A DNA stretch of 64,000 nucleotides, taken from Acetobacter persici JCM 25330 (GTDB lineage: Bacteria > Pseudomonadota > Alphaproteobacteria > Acetobacterales > Acetobacteraceae). Position 1 is the stretch's first letter. Each line of letters starts with the position of its first letter. The DNA is taken from positions 1-64,000 of the forward strand of contig NZ_BAJW01000003.1 of the NCBI RefSeq assembly GCF_000613905.1. Reading direction: 5' to 3'. The notes below the pieces were generated by a model. The model did not search any database. It worked only from the letters and a program-made list of their open reading frames with translations, and was not told the origin of the DNA. Shown here in pieces: positions 35,460-44,005 of the stretch. The translations under genes and the position numbers were made by a program.

Positions 35460-35650
35460 TGAAAGCTTTTCAGTTGATCGTAGTTTCGCTCTTTTCTGTG
35501 GCTTTTTTGGCAGCATGCTCCGCTCGCCCACATGCCCCGTCAGACGAAACGGCGGCGTGTCAAAAGTATCATACCATGATGACAGCGCCATTGCCGCCTG
35601 ATGTTATGCGCAGGATGGAGGCAGGTTGCGTGAGATCGAAAGAAAAATGA
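35459..35650 (+). CDS. Small lipoprotein
   Basis: 63 residues. The signal MKAFQLIVVSLFSVAFLAAC has a lipobox FLAAC with Cys at residue 20, then SARPHAPSDETAACQKYH. Two further Cys could form a disulphide. Co-translated with the upstream gene. Possibly an o-spanin or entry-exclusion type protein by size; unproven. Confidence 0.65.
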   Translation: MKAFQLIVVSLFSVAFLAACSARPHAPSDETAACQKYHTMMTAPLPPDVMRRMEAGCVRSKEK

Positions 35651-35884
35651 AAAGCCGTCTGAGGTGTTAATCAGGTAGAGCGCGTGGATGATTTTTTGTC
35701 ATATGAGTAGCTGACTTAAAAAGACTGCGCCTCCATCACCGCCCCAAACTCTGTCGTGAACCGCGGCGAAAGATCCCCTACTGTGGTCTCCAAGTCCGCT
35801 CGATACCCATGCTGACTGGCTTGATGGCCTCCCGGCCAAAACGGCAGATAACGACCCGGGCAGGAGGTATAGCGAACGCTAAAG

Positions 35885-36216
35885 CTACGCTTCGACCTGA
35901 GCCAGTGCATCCTGCACCAGTCGATTGAGCTGACGCCACGGGCTGCGGCAATTTCTGCGGCGCGGGCATGGATCTCTTCAGGCAGTCGGACCACAAAGCG
36001 GCCAGAGTAGTGCTTGACCGGATCAATGCCTTTTTCAGCGCACATCTCCAGAAAGACACGGAGGGAGGCCTCACCTTCCTGCTGCAGGCCGCTCACGCTA
36101 TCTGCATAGAAATCAGCCCCTCCGTTCAGCCCCAGAAACTCCCCCCGGAACATGCCGATTTCAGGGTCAAACTGGATGACAGCCCGATGGCCGCCAATTT
36201 CCATCATGTTATTCAT
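35885..36216 (-). CDS. hicB: HicB antitoxin (frameshifted near the end)
   Basis: HicB-type partial RNase H fold (RAVIQFDPEIGMFRGEFLGL, GADFYADSVSGLQQEG), then FVVRLPEEIHARAAEIAAARGVS and, after one missing C near 35926, LNRLVQDALAQVEA. The last part is the RHH DNA-binding tail (SLNQxVxxAL pattern). The gene follows hicA with a start/stop overlap. Confidence 0.85.
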
Positions 36217-36467
36217 GGCGTCACTCCATTCTGCTCAAGCCATTTTCTGACAGAAGCTACGGCTCCTTTGTCGGTGTCTGGTTTGGGATGAGGTCGGTGG
36301 AAGACCTTGATCTCTTCAAACAGGAACACACCGATGCGTGAGCCTTCACGCTCTGACACCTCCGCGCCGAGAGAAACGAAAAGAGCTTCAATGTCCGACC
36401 AGGGCAAGTTGCCTGAGACAGGGCGTTTGAAGATTAACTCCAGCGTTCGGCGGTGCTTGGCTTTCAT
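36213..36467 (-). CDS. hicA: HicA toxin
   Basis: 84 residues from ATG 36467 (MKAKHRRTLELIFKRP). The dsRBD-like fold is visible in LPWSDIEALFVSLGAEVSEREGSRIGVFL, and the catalytic His may lie in KVFHRPHPKP. HicA cleaves mRNA until bound by HicB, encoded immediately downstream. Probably stabilises element 2. Confidence 0.85.
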   Translation of the reverse strand: MKAKHRRTLELIFKRPVSGNLPWSDIEALFVSLGAEVSEREGSRIGVFLFEEIKVFHRPHPKPDTDKGAVASVRKWLEQNGVTP

Positions 36468-36528
36468 AGAAGAGTGATACTGTTTTGTGGTACCACATGC
36501 AAGAGCGATGCTACACCATGCTTCCGCT

Positions 36529-37736
36529 TCATTCCGGCATGTCGGTTGTCCCACCCCCGCGCTGAACGCCAGAGTGGGTATGCTCTGTAAGGCTGATGCT
36601 GCCAGCTTTAACGTCACCGGACGTGCTGATGTTGCAATCGAACGTGGCGCTGCTGGCAGAGACGGAAAATTCACCCTTTGTCCGCACCTTTACACCATTG
36701 CCGGTCAGCCAGATGTATTCTTCCGGGATGCCATTCAGGAAGCCACCGATGTAGAGCCCGTCGCTCCAGCTATGGATGTGATGGCTGCCGGGGCCGCTTG
36801 GCGCGCGGGCCTGCTTGATGCTGGAAATATCACGGCTTGCGAACACGGCCAGCCCGATATCACCTATGGCCGGATCAACGATAACGGCGCTCTTGCCGCC
36901 CTGTAGGCGAAGGTAGGGCAGGTTAGTCGCCCGGATCAGGTCATTCACCCCGGTCATCTGGGGAGCAAAATCGCTTTCAATCTGGCGGCCCAGCGCAGAG
37001 GTTGAGGTCTTTAGGCGCTCCTGAGAATGAACAAGTGCCGCGTTGGCTTTGGTCTGTTTTTCTGTGACCTCTGCCCCATCTTCCTGCGCCTCATGCAGCA
37101 TCCGTTGAATGGCGCCAGAGCCTGAATTGACCAGAGGGAGAACACTATCTCCAAAACCAAAGCTTCTGGCCTGCTGGGTACGCCTGCGCATATCCTTGAT
37201 GGTGGACAGGTAACGGAGGGCATTCTTGAAAATCTGTTCCGTGCTGAGGCGTTGCCGGTCTTCCCGTCCAGAACGGCGATGCCGGAGCGCTGCATCTGCT
37301 GGAGCTGGGAGGAGAAGGTCTTGTTCAGATCCCACTCTGCGATGGAGGAACTTATAGAGGCGAAGGTCTGACGGATACCCTCCGCACTCCCTCCGGCCAT
37401 GCGGGCAGCAGCCTCCCACTTTCCAAGAGATGCGGTGGAGGTGTCGATGGTTTGCGAGAAATTCCGTGTCGCTATGACGTTGGCACTGGTCTCCTGAAAG
37501 AAGGCATTGAGACCTCGACCCGCCGTGACGACCGTGAGCAGCCCCAGCACCTGTTCACGGACATTCCTGACAGATTCAGCGACACGAGTATGGGCCTGCT
37601 CGATCCCCTTGGCATTATCCGTCAGCCGCGCGCGCAAGCGCTTCAACGCACCTTCTGTTTGCTGAGCGCCTTTTACGACCCCTTTGGCATCAAGCCCCAG
37701 AGAGATGACGAGGGAATCAATGACCGTGCTTGTCAC
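36529..37736 (-). pseudogene. Phage tail tape-measure N-terminus fused to Gp138-like baseplate spike
   Basis: Starts at GTG 37736 (MTSTVIDSLVISLGLDAKGV), a tape-measure N-terminus with helical repeats. After a one-base shift near 37265 it continues (STEQIFKNALRYLS). Around 36920 it passes directly into PYLRLQGGKSAVIVDPAIGDIGLAVFASRD, a membrane-puncturing spike (Gp138) domain ending EHTHSGVQRGGG. Two genes that are normally separate are joined, so a deletion removed most of the tail module. Confidence 0.7.
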
Positions 37737-38043
37737 GGCATAGTTTCTCCGGGCTCAATCCAATAGAGGACGTACCGGCTGCCCAGACCGTCATAGGCCG
37801 GGTTGCTGTCAGTTTTCCCCTGCTGATCAACAAACACGAGATCGCCCTTCATTCCGAGATATGCACGGCGGACAATCCGTGTGCGGTCCTGGCACAGGAT
37901 GCCCGCAAGGATTTGCTTTCCGTTCAAAGAGATATCGGCATAGAGCCAGTGCTTCTCTGGCGCAGCGTCATCTCTACCTTCTGCCCTCCCAGAAGGACGC
38001 TCAGAGACTGCGAGGGGACTGCGGATAAAGGGATAGTTTGCAT
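37733..38043 (-). CDS. Phage baseplate plug-like protein (frameshifted)
   Basis: ATG 38043 opens MQTIPLSAVPSQSLSVLLGGQKV. After a shift near 37955 it continues WLYADISLNGKQILAGILCQD to YLGMKGDLVFVDQQGK. This matches the short baseplate plug proteins of myophages. It overlaps the tape-measure start. Part of the tail remnant. Confidence 0.65.
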
Positions 38044-38046
38044 TGC

Positions 38047-38433
38047 TTAACTCTTGCTTGTTACGGGAACAGGGTTCACCTGCCCGATATTGACGAGGGG
38101 GGCGCCGGATGGCTCTTTTGTGGTCAGGGCGCTGGCTCCTGTGCGGGCAAGTGTTGCCCTGGCACCTCCTCGCACTTCTTCAGCGCCAATCATGAGCCGC
38201 AGCATTGAAGGTGATCCTCCTTGGCGTAGATCCCGCTCGACATGCGTGATGTTCATATTCAGGTAAGTGGCTTCCGGGGTGGCTATGCTGAAGAGGTCCG
38301 TGGATGCAGCAGCAGCCTGCACGGCCTTGTGGAAGCTTTCGCGTGCGGCGAGGTCTCCGTCACAAATTAGCATCACGCGCACCAAGTTGGGCATGGCGAC
38401 TTTATTTACGGAAGCAAAAGCCCCTTGTTCCAT
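38047..38433 (-). pseudogene. Phage tail-associated protein, 5'-truncated
   Basis: The frame is open from 38547 (DFKHWGIFTSDNQPFATSSH) but has no start there; the first ATG is at 38433. It ends SGAPLVNIGQVNPVPVTSKS. It precedes the plug gene as in myophage tail modules. The 5' end runs into the relaxase gene, marking a recombination junction at about 38500-38550. Confidence 0.5.
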
Positions 38434-38444
38434 TGGAACGCTGG

Positions 38445-39407
38445 TTATCCGACTTTCCTGAATGGCGCCGAGGGAAACGACGTGCGAGGACGTGGCAAAC
38501 GGCTGATTGTCGCTGGTAAAAATGCCCCAATGCTTAAAGTCCGTTCCTCATCATGGCGTTGGACCAGGTCCTTCATGCGGGCACGATACAAAGCCTCAGC
38601 TTGCTGCGCGGCTTCCTTCCGTATGCGGTCTCTGTCTCCCAGCATTTGCAGTCGCCACTGCTCCAGATCCTGTTGCCATCTTGCCAGTTCAGCTTCTGCG
38701 GCTTTGATCCGCTGCATGTCCTCACCAAGTTTCGCATCCGCAGCCCGGCTGCACTCCCGAACGATCTTTTCCTTATGCCACTCCGCCCGCGTCATTCTGC
38801 GCCGGGAGAAGCCAAAGCGACGGATGCCAAGAGCCGCACAGACTTCGAGCCAGTATGCGTCCTGCAGGTCGCGCATAGCCGCTCGGTAGGCAGCATCGCC
38901 GGCTCTGTTGGTGGCTCCGTTTTGTAGGGCTGTATCCTTTGCAAGCGCACCCGGATGTAGTCGTCGTGCTCGCATGGCGGGATCATCAGGCAAAACGTAA
39001 GCATGCAGATGCGGATGGCTCTCGTCGGTATGCCGAATGACAGACGCCAACTGAGAGTCATAGCGCGCTTGAAGCCATTTCAAGGCGTCTCGCTCCCAGC
39101 CTTCATAATCCCTTCCTTTCCGGTGGAAGGAAGCCACCACAGTCAGAAGTGTGTGCTGGTCCTGCCGGAGGGCGCGTAAGCTGGTAGAGGTCTGGATGCG
39201 GATAGAGGCCGCTCGCTGGTCATGCTTAGAGCGCACCTCCGCAGGATGGAGACCATGCAGAATGGTAGGCGGCCGAGGTTGTTCAACGTGGTAGCAGGCC
39301 CATGGCTCGCGGGCGGCTTCAGCGAGAACAAAGGCGACAGACCGCCCCTGCTTGTCGGGCTTGCGGGCATAGGTTTCGAGGTGGATGAATTGCGGGCTCA
39401 TGCACAA
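38445..39407 (-). CDS. MobV/Pre-type relaxase, C-terminus replaced
   Basis: 320 residues. The signature HTDESHPHLHAYVLPDD (about residues 129-145) is the three-His metal motif of MobV (plasmid recombination) relaxases. A coiled coil follows (AEAELARWQQDLEQWRLQML). The last 25 residues or so read into phage-derived DNA in another frame, so the natural C-terminus is probably lost. Nuclease function may remain. A possible oriT lies upstream. Confidence 0.8.
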   Translation of the reverse strand: MCMSPQFIHLETYARKPDKQGRSVAFVLAEAAREPWACYHVEQPRPPTILHGLHPAEVRSKHDQRAASIRIQTSTSLRALRQDQHTLLTVVASFHRKGRDYEGWERDALKWLQARYDSQLASVIRHTDESHPHLHAYVLPDDPAMRARRLHPGALAKDTALQNGATNRAGDAAYRAAMRDLQDAYWLEVCAALGIRRFGFSRRRMTRAEWHKEKIVRECSRAADAKLGEDMQRIKAAEAELARWQQDLEQWRLQMLGDRDRIRKEAAQQAEALYRARMKDLVQRHDEERTLSIGAFLPATISRLPRPRTSFPSAPFRKVG

Positions 39408-39502
39408 TTCTGTGCCCGGCCGTCATGCAAGGCACCAGAGGAAAGCAAGAGAGCCTGTCCGAAATTCGGACGCACAAATCCGGGGCAACACCGCCAATCT
39501 GG

Positions 39503-39527
39503 AAGCCTTATTAACCGACTAAGGCTT
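39503..39527. repeat. Inverted repeat upstream of the MobV relaxase, candidate oriT
   Basis: AAGCCTTA (39503-39510) and TAAGGCTT (39520-39527) pair perfectly around a 9-nt loop, about 95 bp upstream of the relaxase start. MobV oriTs have such a repeat next to nic. No T run, so not a terminator. Otherwise 39408-39755 shows no gene I can support. Confidence 0.45.
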
Positions 39528-39755
39528 TCAGCGGATGGCCCGAACTCGCACCAGCCAGTCTCCCGCTCCATTCTGCCGGAAGTCCAGCCTCTTACTGCTG
39601 CCATGAGTCAGGATGCGACCGATCACCCTAACTTCTCTGAGGTCCCGCTTGAAAGCCTGTTCGGGATTGGCTGTCGCTCGCCCCCCGGCCATAAAGCACC
39701 CTTTGAGGCAAGAAGAGGAGGCGCGGCTTTGTTGCCTGGCTCGTGGCCTGTCGTA

Positions 39756-40085
39756 TCAGGCGACCATCGCCCGGCGCACAGCATCAGGCTCACGCCACAG
39801 AACCCGCAAGAGCGTTCTCACGGCAGGGTCCAGACCAACCCGGCCCTGTTCCCAGTTCCGCCACGTTGCGACCGGCACGCCAGCCAAAGCAGCAATCTCC
39901 TTCTGGGTCAGCTTCAAATGGCGGCGCACGGTTGCCGGTGTCGGGTAAGGCAGACCCGGCAATTCGTTATCCGTCCCGTCTTCCTTGGCGTGCCGGTCAA
40001 TGTCTTCGTCTGTGGTCGCGTTCACGCGCTTCCAGTCAATGCTGGAAGGCCGAGCTTTGATTTCGGCCAAGGTCATTCTTGCCAT
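39756..40085 (-). CDS. XRE-type antitoxin (BrnA-like position)
   Basis: 109 residues from ATG 40085 (MARMTLAEIKARPSSIDW). The N-terminal part resembles BrnA/HTH antitoxins. The helix-turn-helix LTQKEIAALAGVPVATWRNWEQGR is clear. It directly follows a BrnT-like toxin gene, so it should neutralise the toxin and autorepress. Confidence 0.82.
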   Translation of the reverse strand: MARMTLAEIKARPSSIDWKRVNATTDEDIDRHAKEDGTDNELPGLPYPTPATVRRHLKLTQKEIAALAGVPVATWRNWEQGRVGLDPAVRTLLRVLWREPDAVRRAMVA

Positions 40086-40350
40086 TTTAACCACTCCTTC
40101 CGGTGCATCTTGCGGGCTGAGATAATGCGGAGGCTGTCACCTCTGGGGTATAAACAACCATGAAGGGCACGCCTTCAATCAGGCCCGCGGCTCTGATGCG
40201 GGCTTCTCCATAGTCCTTGCGGTCGTCTGCTTGCTCGATGACAGGGCCGGCAAAGATCATCAGGACATCGGCAAAGCTGAAACCGCGCTCTTCAAAGCAG
40301 GCATCGCTTTTCGCATCATCCCACTCGAACGATTTTGGCCCGTCTGTCAT
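40073..40350 (-). CDS. brnT: BrnT-family toxin (frameshifted)
   Basis: FEWDDAKSDACFEERGFSFADV and EARIRAAGLIEGVPFMVVYTPE are BrnT landmarks. One missing G near 40143 restores GDSLRIISARKMHRKEW, the conserved end (RIISARkaxxkE). BrnT is a RelE-fold ribonuclease. The restored end overlaps the antitoxin start. Confidence 0.85.
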
Positions 40351-40450
40351 AGCCTATTCTATACGCTAACAGCGCACAAAAAGCAATGGGAAACGCTTTC
40401 CAGATCGGGAAAGCAAACGCCAGAAGTGGCGGCAGGGCTGTAAGGTCAAT

Positions 40451-40702
40451 CTACCGGCTTTCCGGTATCCCCATCACCCGCGCCCGGAGGGCTTCGAACC
40501 GTTCGATCTGAGCGGGGGTTGGCTTGCGGGGAATGCGTCTCTTGCGGGGTGACGCGGTTTTCCGGGTCGGGGGTAATTCCCCCACACCCACCAAATCAGG
40601 GATGGCGCGGTTTCCCGGGGCACCTCCGTAACGGAGGCTCCCCCCATCTTCATGAGGCAGGTTCAGACGCTCGCCCACGTCCCGGTCACGCTTGCCGGTC
40701 AT
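40451..40702 (-). CDS. Small basic hypothetical protein
   Basis: 83 residues, Arg/Pro-rich (RKTASPRKRRIPRKPTPAQIERFEALRARV). It starts inside the last bases of rusA (ATGA overlap), supporting translation. Not recognised. Confidence 0.5.
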   Translation of the reverse strand: MTGKRDRDVGERLNLPHEDGGSLRYGGAPGNRAIPDLVGVGELPPTRKTASPRKRRIPRKPTPAQIERFEALRARVMGIPESR

Positions 40703-41124
40703 AGCGGCCGCACCTCAATAACCGTCACGCTCTCCGGGCCATAGCGGCGCGACAGGGCGGCATCCACGATCTGGGCATCATCCTTCCAGGCAATACCATT
40801 CAGAGCATCGGCAGCAGTCTTCATCTGGTTGTCTATGTCTGGCCTGCTGGTCGGCAAGATGCGACCCGCCAGTGCATCAGCGGTTTTCTTCCGGCTCCAT
40901 GAGGGCGGAGGGGCAATACTGATCGTCAGGGAAACGTGCAGCGGCCCGGTCAGGCAGGGCTTGCCGATCTGCTCTATGGCGTGGCGCTGAATATGCTTCT
41001 CGGCCTGCACTGTCTTTGCATCCGTGAAGGTCCGGCCATTGCCAAATCGCGGGCGGCCTTTGGCCCTCAGCAGGCCGGGAATGGTGATGCGGTAAGCGGA
41101 GGGGTGAGAGACAGCGGCTTCCAT
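40699..41124 (-). CDS. rusA: RusA-type Holliday junction resolvase
   Basis: About 141 residues from ATG 41124. ITIPGLLRAKGRPRFGNGR and the acidic signature SRPDIDNQMKTAADALNGIAWKDDAQI define RusA, the phage-derived junction endonuclease. Upstream in-frame codons reach 41238. The palindrome GCAGTTTTCTGC lies 45 bp upstream (41169-41180). Confidence 0.9.
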   Translation of the reverse strand: MEAAVSHPSAYRITIPGLLRAKGRPRFGNGRTFTDAKTVQAEKHIQRHAIEQIGKPCLTGPLHVSLTISIAPPPSWSRKKTADALAGRILPTSRPDIDNQMKTAADALNGIAWKDDAQIVDAALSRRYGPESVTVIEVRPL

Positions 41125-41227
41125 ACCTGAAAGCATAGTACGGAACAGGCAGGAAGTACAAGGAAATGGCAGTTTTCTGCGGGTGTTTGAGGTATCCGGA
41201 TTGGGAAGGCTCACGCATTTTGCGACC

Positions 41228-41632
41228 ATTACGCGCACGCGCGCGAGGGACGGCCCTGCACGGCCCCGGAAAGCAGCCCTCCGGCAGAGTTTTTAATTAC
41301 GAAAAAATTACCATGAACCACACGAAAACAATGACTTAGAAGAAAACGCTAAATCTTGCCCAGGCGGCCAGTTTCGTTTGATTTCCGCTCTCTGTCAGGG
41401 GCAGAAAACAGCCATCGTTTGAAAAACAATCAAACGCACAGAAATCAAACCATCTCGGGCACAAGAGGCGTTGAGAACAAGGGGGCTGAACAGGGCGAGT
41501 TGCACAATACGCGCGCGCGCGCGCGAGGGCATGGCGGCATTGGCTGCGGTTTCAAACGCGGGAAAACCGCGAGGGTCGGGATATTCCCCGAGGCCCGAGT
41601 TACACAATACGCGCACGCGCGTGCGCGTGCGA
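41228..41632. repeat. Three alternating GC/AC repeats
   Basis: CATTACGCGCACGCGCGCG (41227), CACAATACGCGCGCGCGCG (41502) and CACAATACGCGCACGCGCG (41602) each end in GAGG. The two right copies share GAGTT(G/A)CACAATAC. Alternating purine-pyrimidine tracts of this kind can adopt Z-DNA. The region contains no convincing gene. Confidence 0.65.
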
Positions 41633-41677
41633 GGCTGGCAGATGATAATGCGCGGGAACAGCCAGCAGGCCCCCGGT

Positions 41678-41850
41678 CACTGCTCTTACAGTGGCAAAGC
41701 AGTGTGAGAAGGTTGGCCGTCCGCTGCTAACAGCGGCAAGCAGCGGGAAGACCTGCTTCTACAGGTCATAAGCAGGAGAACCCCTCCGCCTGATAACAGG
41801 CAGTCTGGGGTGGTTGTGTTTGCTGCTAACAGCGGCTCTGAGCAAACGAA
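41678..41850. repeat. Array of about five related hairpin units
   Basis: Units at about 41678, 41720, 41752, 41788 and 41822 share CTGCT-N-ACAG, and the first three add a second GCAG copy. Examples are CCGCTGCTAACAGCGG followed by CAAGCAGCGGG, and CCTGCTTCTACAGG followed by TCATAAGCAGG. In each of the first three the left arm can pair with either of two right arms. It lies directly before a terminase-small-subunit remnant. Confidence 0.65.
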
Positions 41851-41887
41851 CAACCTGAAATCGAAAGCGTCAGCCTGTTAGTAAATG

Positions 41888-42110
41888 TTAAGGTTGGGCA
41901 GGCCGCTATTCGGGCCGGGTATAGCGAGAAAACGGCAGGAAGGATCGGCTCTGAGAACCTCAAAAAACTTGATATCCAAGCGACGCGCCCTATTGAAAAA
42001 AGTTGAAATCCAAAACGCGATTTCGGAGCTTGGATTCGCTGGAAATTGTTGACAAATGTTGACATTCAAAACGCGATTTTAGCGCCTGCTAGTCAGACAG
42101 CTAGGGCATA
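41888..42110 (+). pseudogene. Terminase small subunit remnant
   Basis: From 41888 one frame reads VKVGQAAIRAGYSEKTAGRI and GSENLKKLDIQA, the HTH of phage TerS (NATQAAIRAGYSxxTA). It is cut by stops. Two further degenerate pieces follow: KKVEIQNAISE (about 41997) and LTNVDIQNAIL (about 42047). No start codon. A decayed packaging gene. Confidence 0.55.
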
Positions 42111-42118
42111 TTTGCAGG

Positions 42119-42235
42119 GTGGTCCGACCGTCCCGACCGGCATTTTCACAGGTCGGGACAGGTATTGGTTCTAAAAAATGGCAGATTTCAGCCATATTTA
42201 GATGGTGTCCCGACTGGTCCGACCGTCCCGACCGA
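42119..42235. repeat. GTCGGGAC repeat cluster B
   Basis: GGTCCGACCGTCCCGACC at 42121-42138 and again at 42216-42233, with an inverted GTCGGGAC (42152) and a GTCCCGAC (42207). AAAAAATGGCAG lies between (42173). Same architecture as cluster A at 25211-25314, here just downstream of the integrase. Confidence 0.75.
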
Positions 42236-42262
42236 AAAAAGCAATACCGGATGGGGTTTTGT

Positions 42263-43461
42263 TCATCCCCGGCAGTGTGCTGCCCAAGCCTTCATGAGAG
42301 GGCGGCGCTGGTCCAGCAGATCAGTCCTGCGGTAAGCCGCCTCAACCTTGTTCTCTATGGCATGGGCAAGGGCCATTTCCGCCACGTCACGCGGGCAGGC
42401 ATTGGTGTCAGAGGTCCAGTCCCGGAAGGTGGAACGTAGGCCATGTACGGTCACGTTCTTTGTCTTGGCTGCAAGGTGAAGCGCCTTGCTCAGAGCAACG
42501 TCAGACAGAGCCTTACCCCTCTTGTGTCCGGGGAAGACAAGATCCCCGGCGGCGGGGTCTCGGAGGGGGAGCATTTCCTGAAGGACGCCCAGAGCATCAT
42601 CAGACAAGGGCACGCGATGCTCCCGGCCAGCTTTCATCTTGTGGTCAGGGATGGTCCAGATTTGGGCCGCCATATCAATTTCAGACCAGACGGCGTTTCT
42701 TACTTCCCCAGACCGGCCAGCCGTCAGGCAGCAGAAGCGCACGGCTTTGGCGGCAATGCCTTCAGATGACTGGAGGGCTGACATGACGGGAGCTATATCC
42801 CTCCACGCCAAAGCTTTGTGGTGCTGAACCTTCATCAGCTTGGACGGAGGGGGCAGGGTGGCAGACAGGTGCCCCCGCCAGCGGGCCGGGTTCTCGCCGT
42901 CACGCCAGCCTGAGCGCGGGCATAGTCCAGAATGCGCTCAATACGACCACGGATGCGTCCTGCTGTTTCGGTTTTCTCTGTCCATATTGGACGGAGGGCG
43001 GCCAGCACATCCTGAGTGTCGATATCGCGAACGGTTTTCCCGCCAAACACGGGAAAAGCATGCTGGCTGAGAGAGCCTGTCCATGTTGCGGCGCCTTTTC
43101 TGTTTTTCCAGCCGGGTGCCTGCTCATGGATGTAACGGGCGGCCACCTCTTCGAAAGTGACGCCGATCTCTAGTTTCCGGGCAGCCTTCTCCTTCTCCCG
43201 CTCAATGATTGGATCAAGGCCGCTTTTTATCTGGCGGCGGGACTCGGAAGCATGGGAGCGGGCGTCAGCCAGAGAAAGATCAGCCGCACTCCCGAGGCCC
43301 ATCTGCCGCCGCTTCCCTGTAACAGGGGATTTGAAGCGTAACTCCCACAAACGAGACCCACCCGATACCACCAGCCAGAGACCCCCTCCGTCGCATAGGC
43401 CTCCGCTTTTGTGTCGAGACACCTGCAAGGCGGTTAACTGGTTGGGTGGAAGTCGGCTCAT
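42263..43461 (-). CDS. int: P4-type tyrosine integrase of element 2 (frameshifted)
   Basis: From ATG 43461 (MSRLPPNQLTALQV). A DUF4102-type N-terminus (HKSGGLCDGGGLWLVV, KRRQMGLGSAADLSLADAR) is followed by a SAM-like core-binding domain and the catalytic domain: Arg in TAGRSGEVRNAVW, HxxR in HGLRSTFRDW, His in ALAHAI, Tyr in VEAAYRRTDLL. One shift near 42890 (RTRP then RWRGHL). It targets tRNA 3' ends and lies 150 bp from the right att copy. Confidence 0.92.
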
Positions 43462-43607
43462 AGTATTTACCCCTCTTGTTACCCCCCTTAAAACATGGGC
43501 TTTGGAGGTACGTCCAGAAACAACCGTGGACGGAAGAGCGGGCAAAAGCCTAGGATATAAAAGGATTTTGGAACGCCGTGGGACGTGCTGGGACGATAAT
43601 TAGGCGG

Positions 43608-43623
43608 ACTCCCTCTCCGCCAT
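43608..43623 (+). repeat. attR of element 2
   Basis: CTCCCTCTCCGCCATA, identical to 23375-23390 at the end of the middle tRNA copy, and matching the tRNA 3' end CCCTCTCCGCCA. It marks the right border of the element array. Chromosomal genes resume after it. Confidence 0.8.
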
Positions 43624-43647
43624 ACCCTGAATTGTAAATTGTAAAGC

Positions 43648-43800
43648 CTAGTTGCAGGTCTGGATCACTGACTTGATGCCGTCACGCGCTTCCGGGTTTT
43701 CACCGGAGAAGCCGGGGCAACTGCTGTGATAGAAGTTTTTGCATCCGGACAGCGCAAAAGCGAGCAGAATGATTAGGGTTGCTTTCTTTCCTGCGGTCAT
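43648..43800 (-). CDS. Small lipoprotein
   Basis: 50 residues from MTAGKKATLIILLAFALSGC, a lipoprotein signal with lipobox LSGC. Four Cys follow in all (FYHSSCPG, IQTCN). A longer frame begins at 43884. Not recognised. Confidence 0.55.
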   Translation of the reverse strand: MTAGKKATLIILLAFALSGCKNFYHSSCPGFSGENPEARDGIKSVIQTCN

Positions 43801-44005
43801 CAGTGTCTGCCCTGGCTTGCTGGTCTGTTCAGTGGGATCGTCGTTCTTCGCAAGTCTTTCCCATGCTTTGGAAGGTCGGGTCAATCATTGTTGCCCGCAG
43901 CGGGGCTGCGCATCTGCCATTCAAAAGAACAGCAGGAAATCTCAGGATTATTTATAAAATAATGGAATATATCGCGATCTGGCTCAGGCTGGTGCAGGGA
44001 TAAAA

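Noticed and set aside
41356-41730. 124-codon plus-strand frame across the GC/AC repeats
   Set aside because: Low-complexity Arg/Ala/His translation caused by the repeats; no start context.
41678-41850. Possible CRISPR array
   Set aside because: Unit spacing is irregular, units differ in sequence and there are no unique spacers or cas genes. A hairpin array fits better.
43779-44003. Plus-strand frames opposite the small lipoprotein
   Set aside because: No motif or ribosome site; the minus-strand lipobox gene is better supported.
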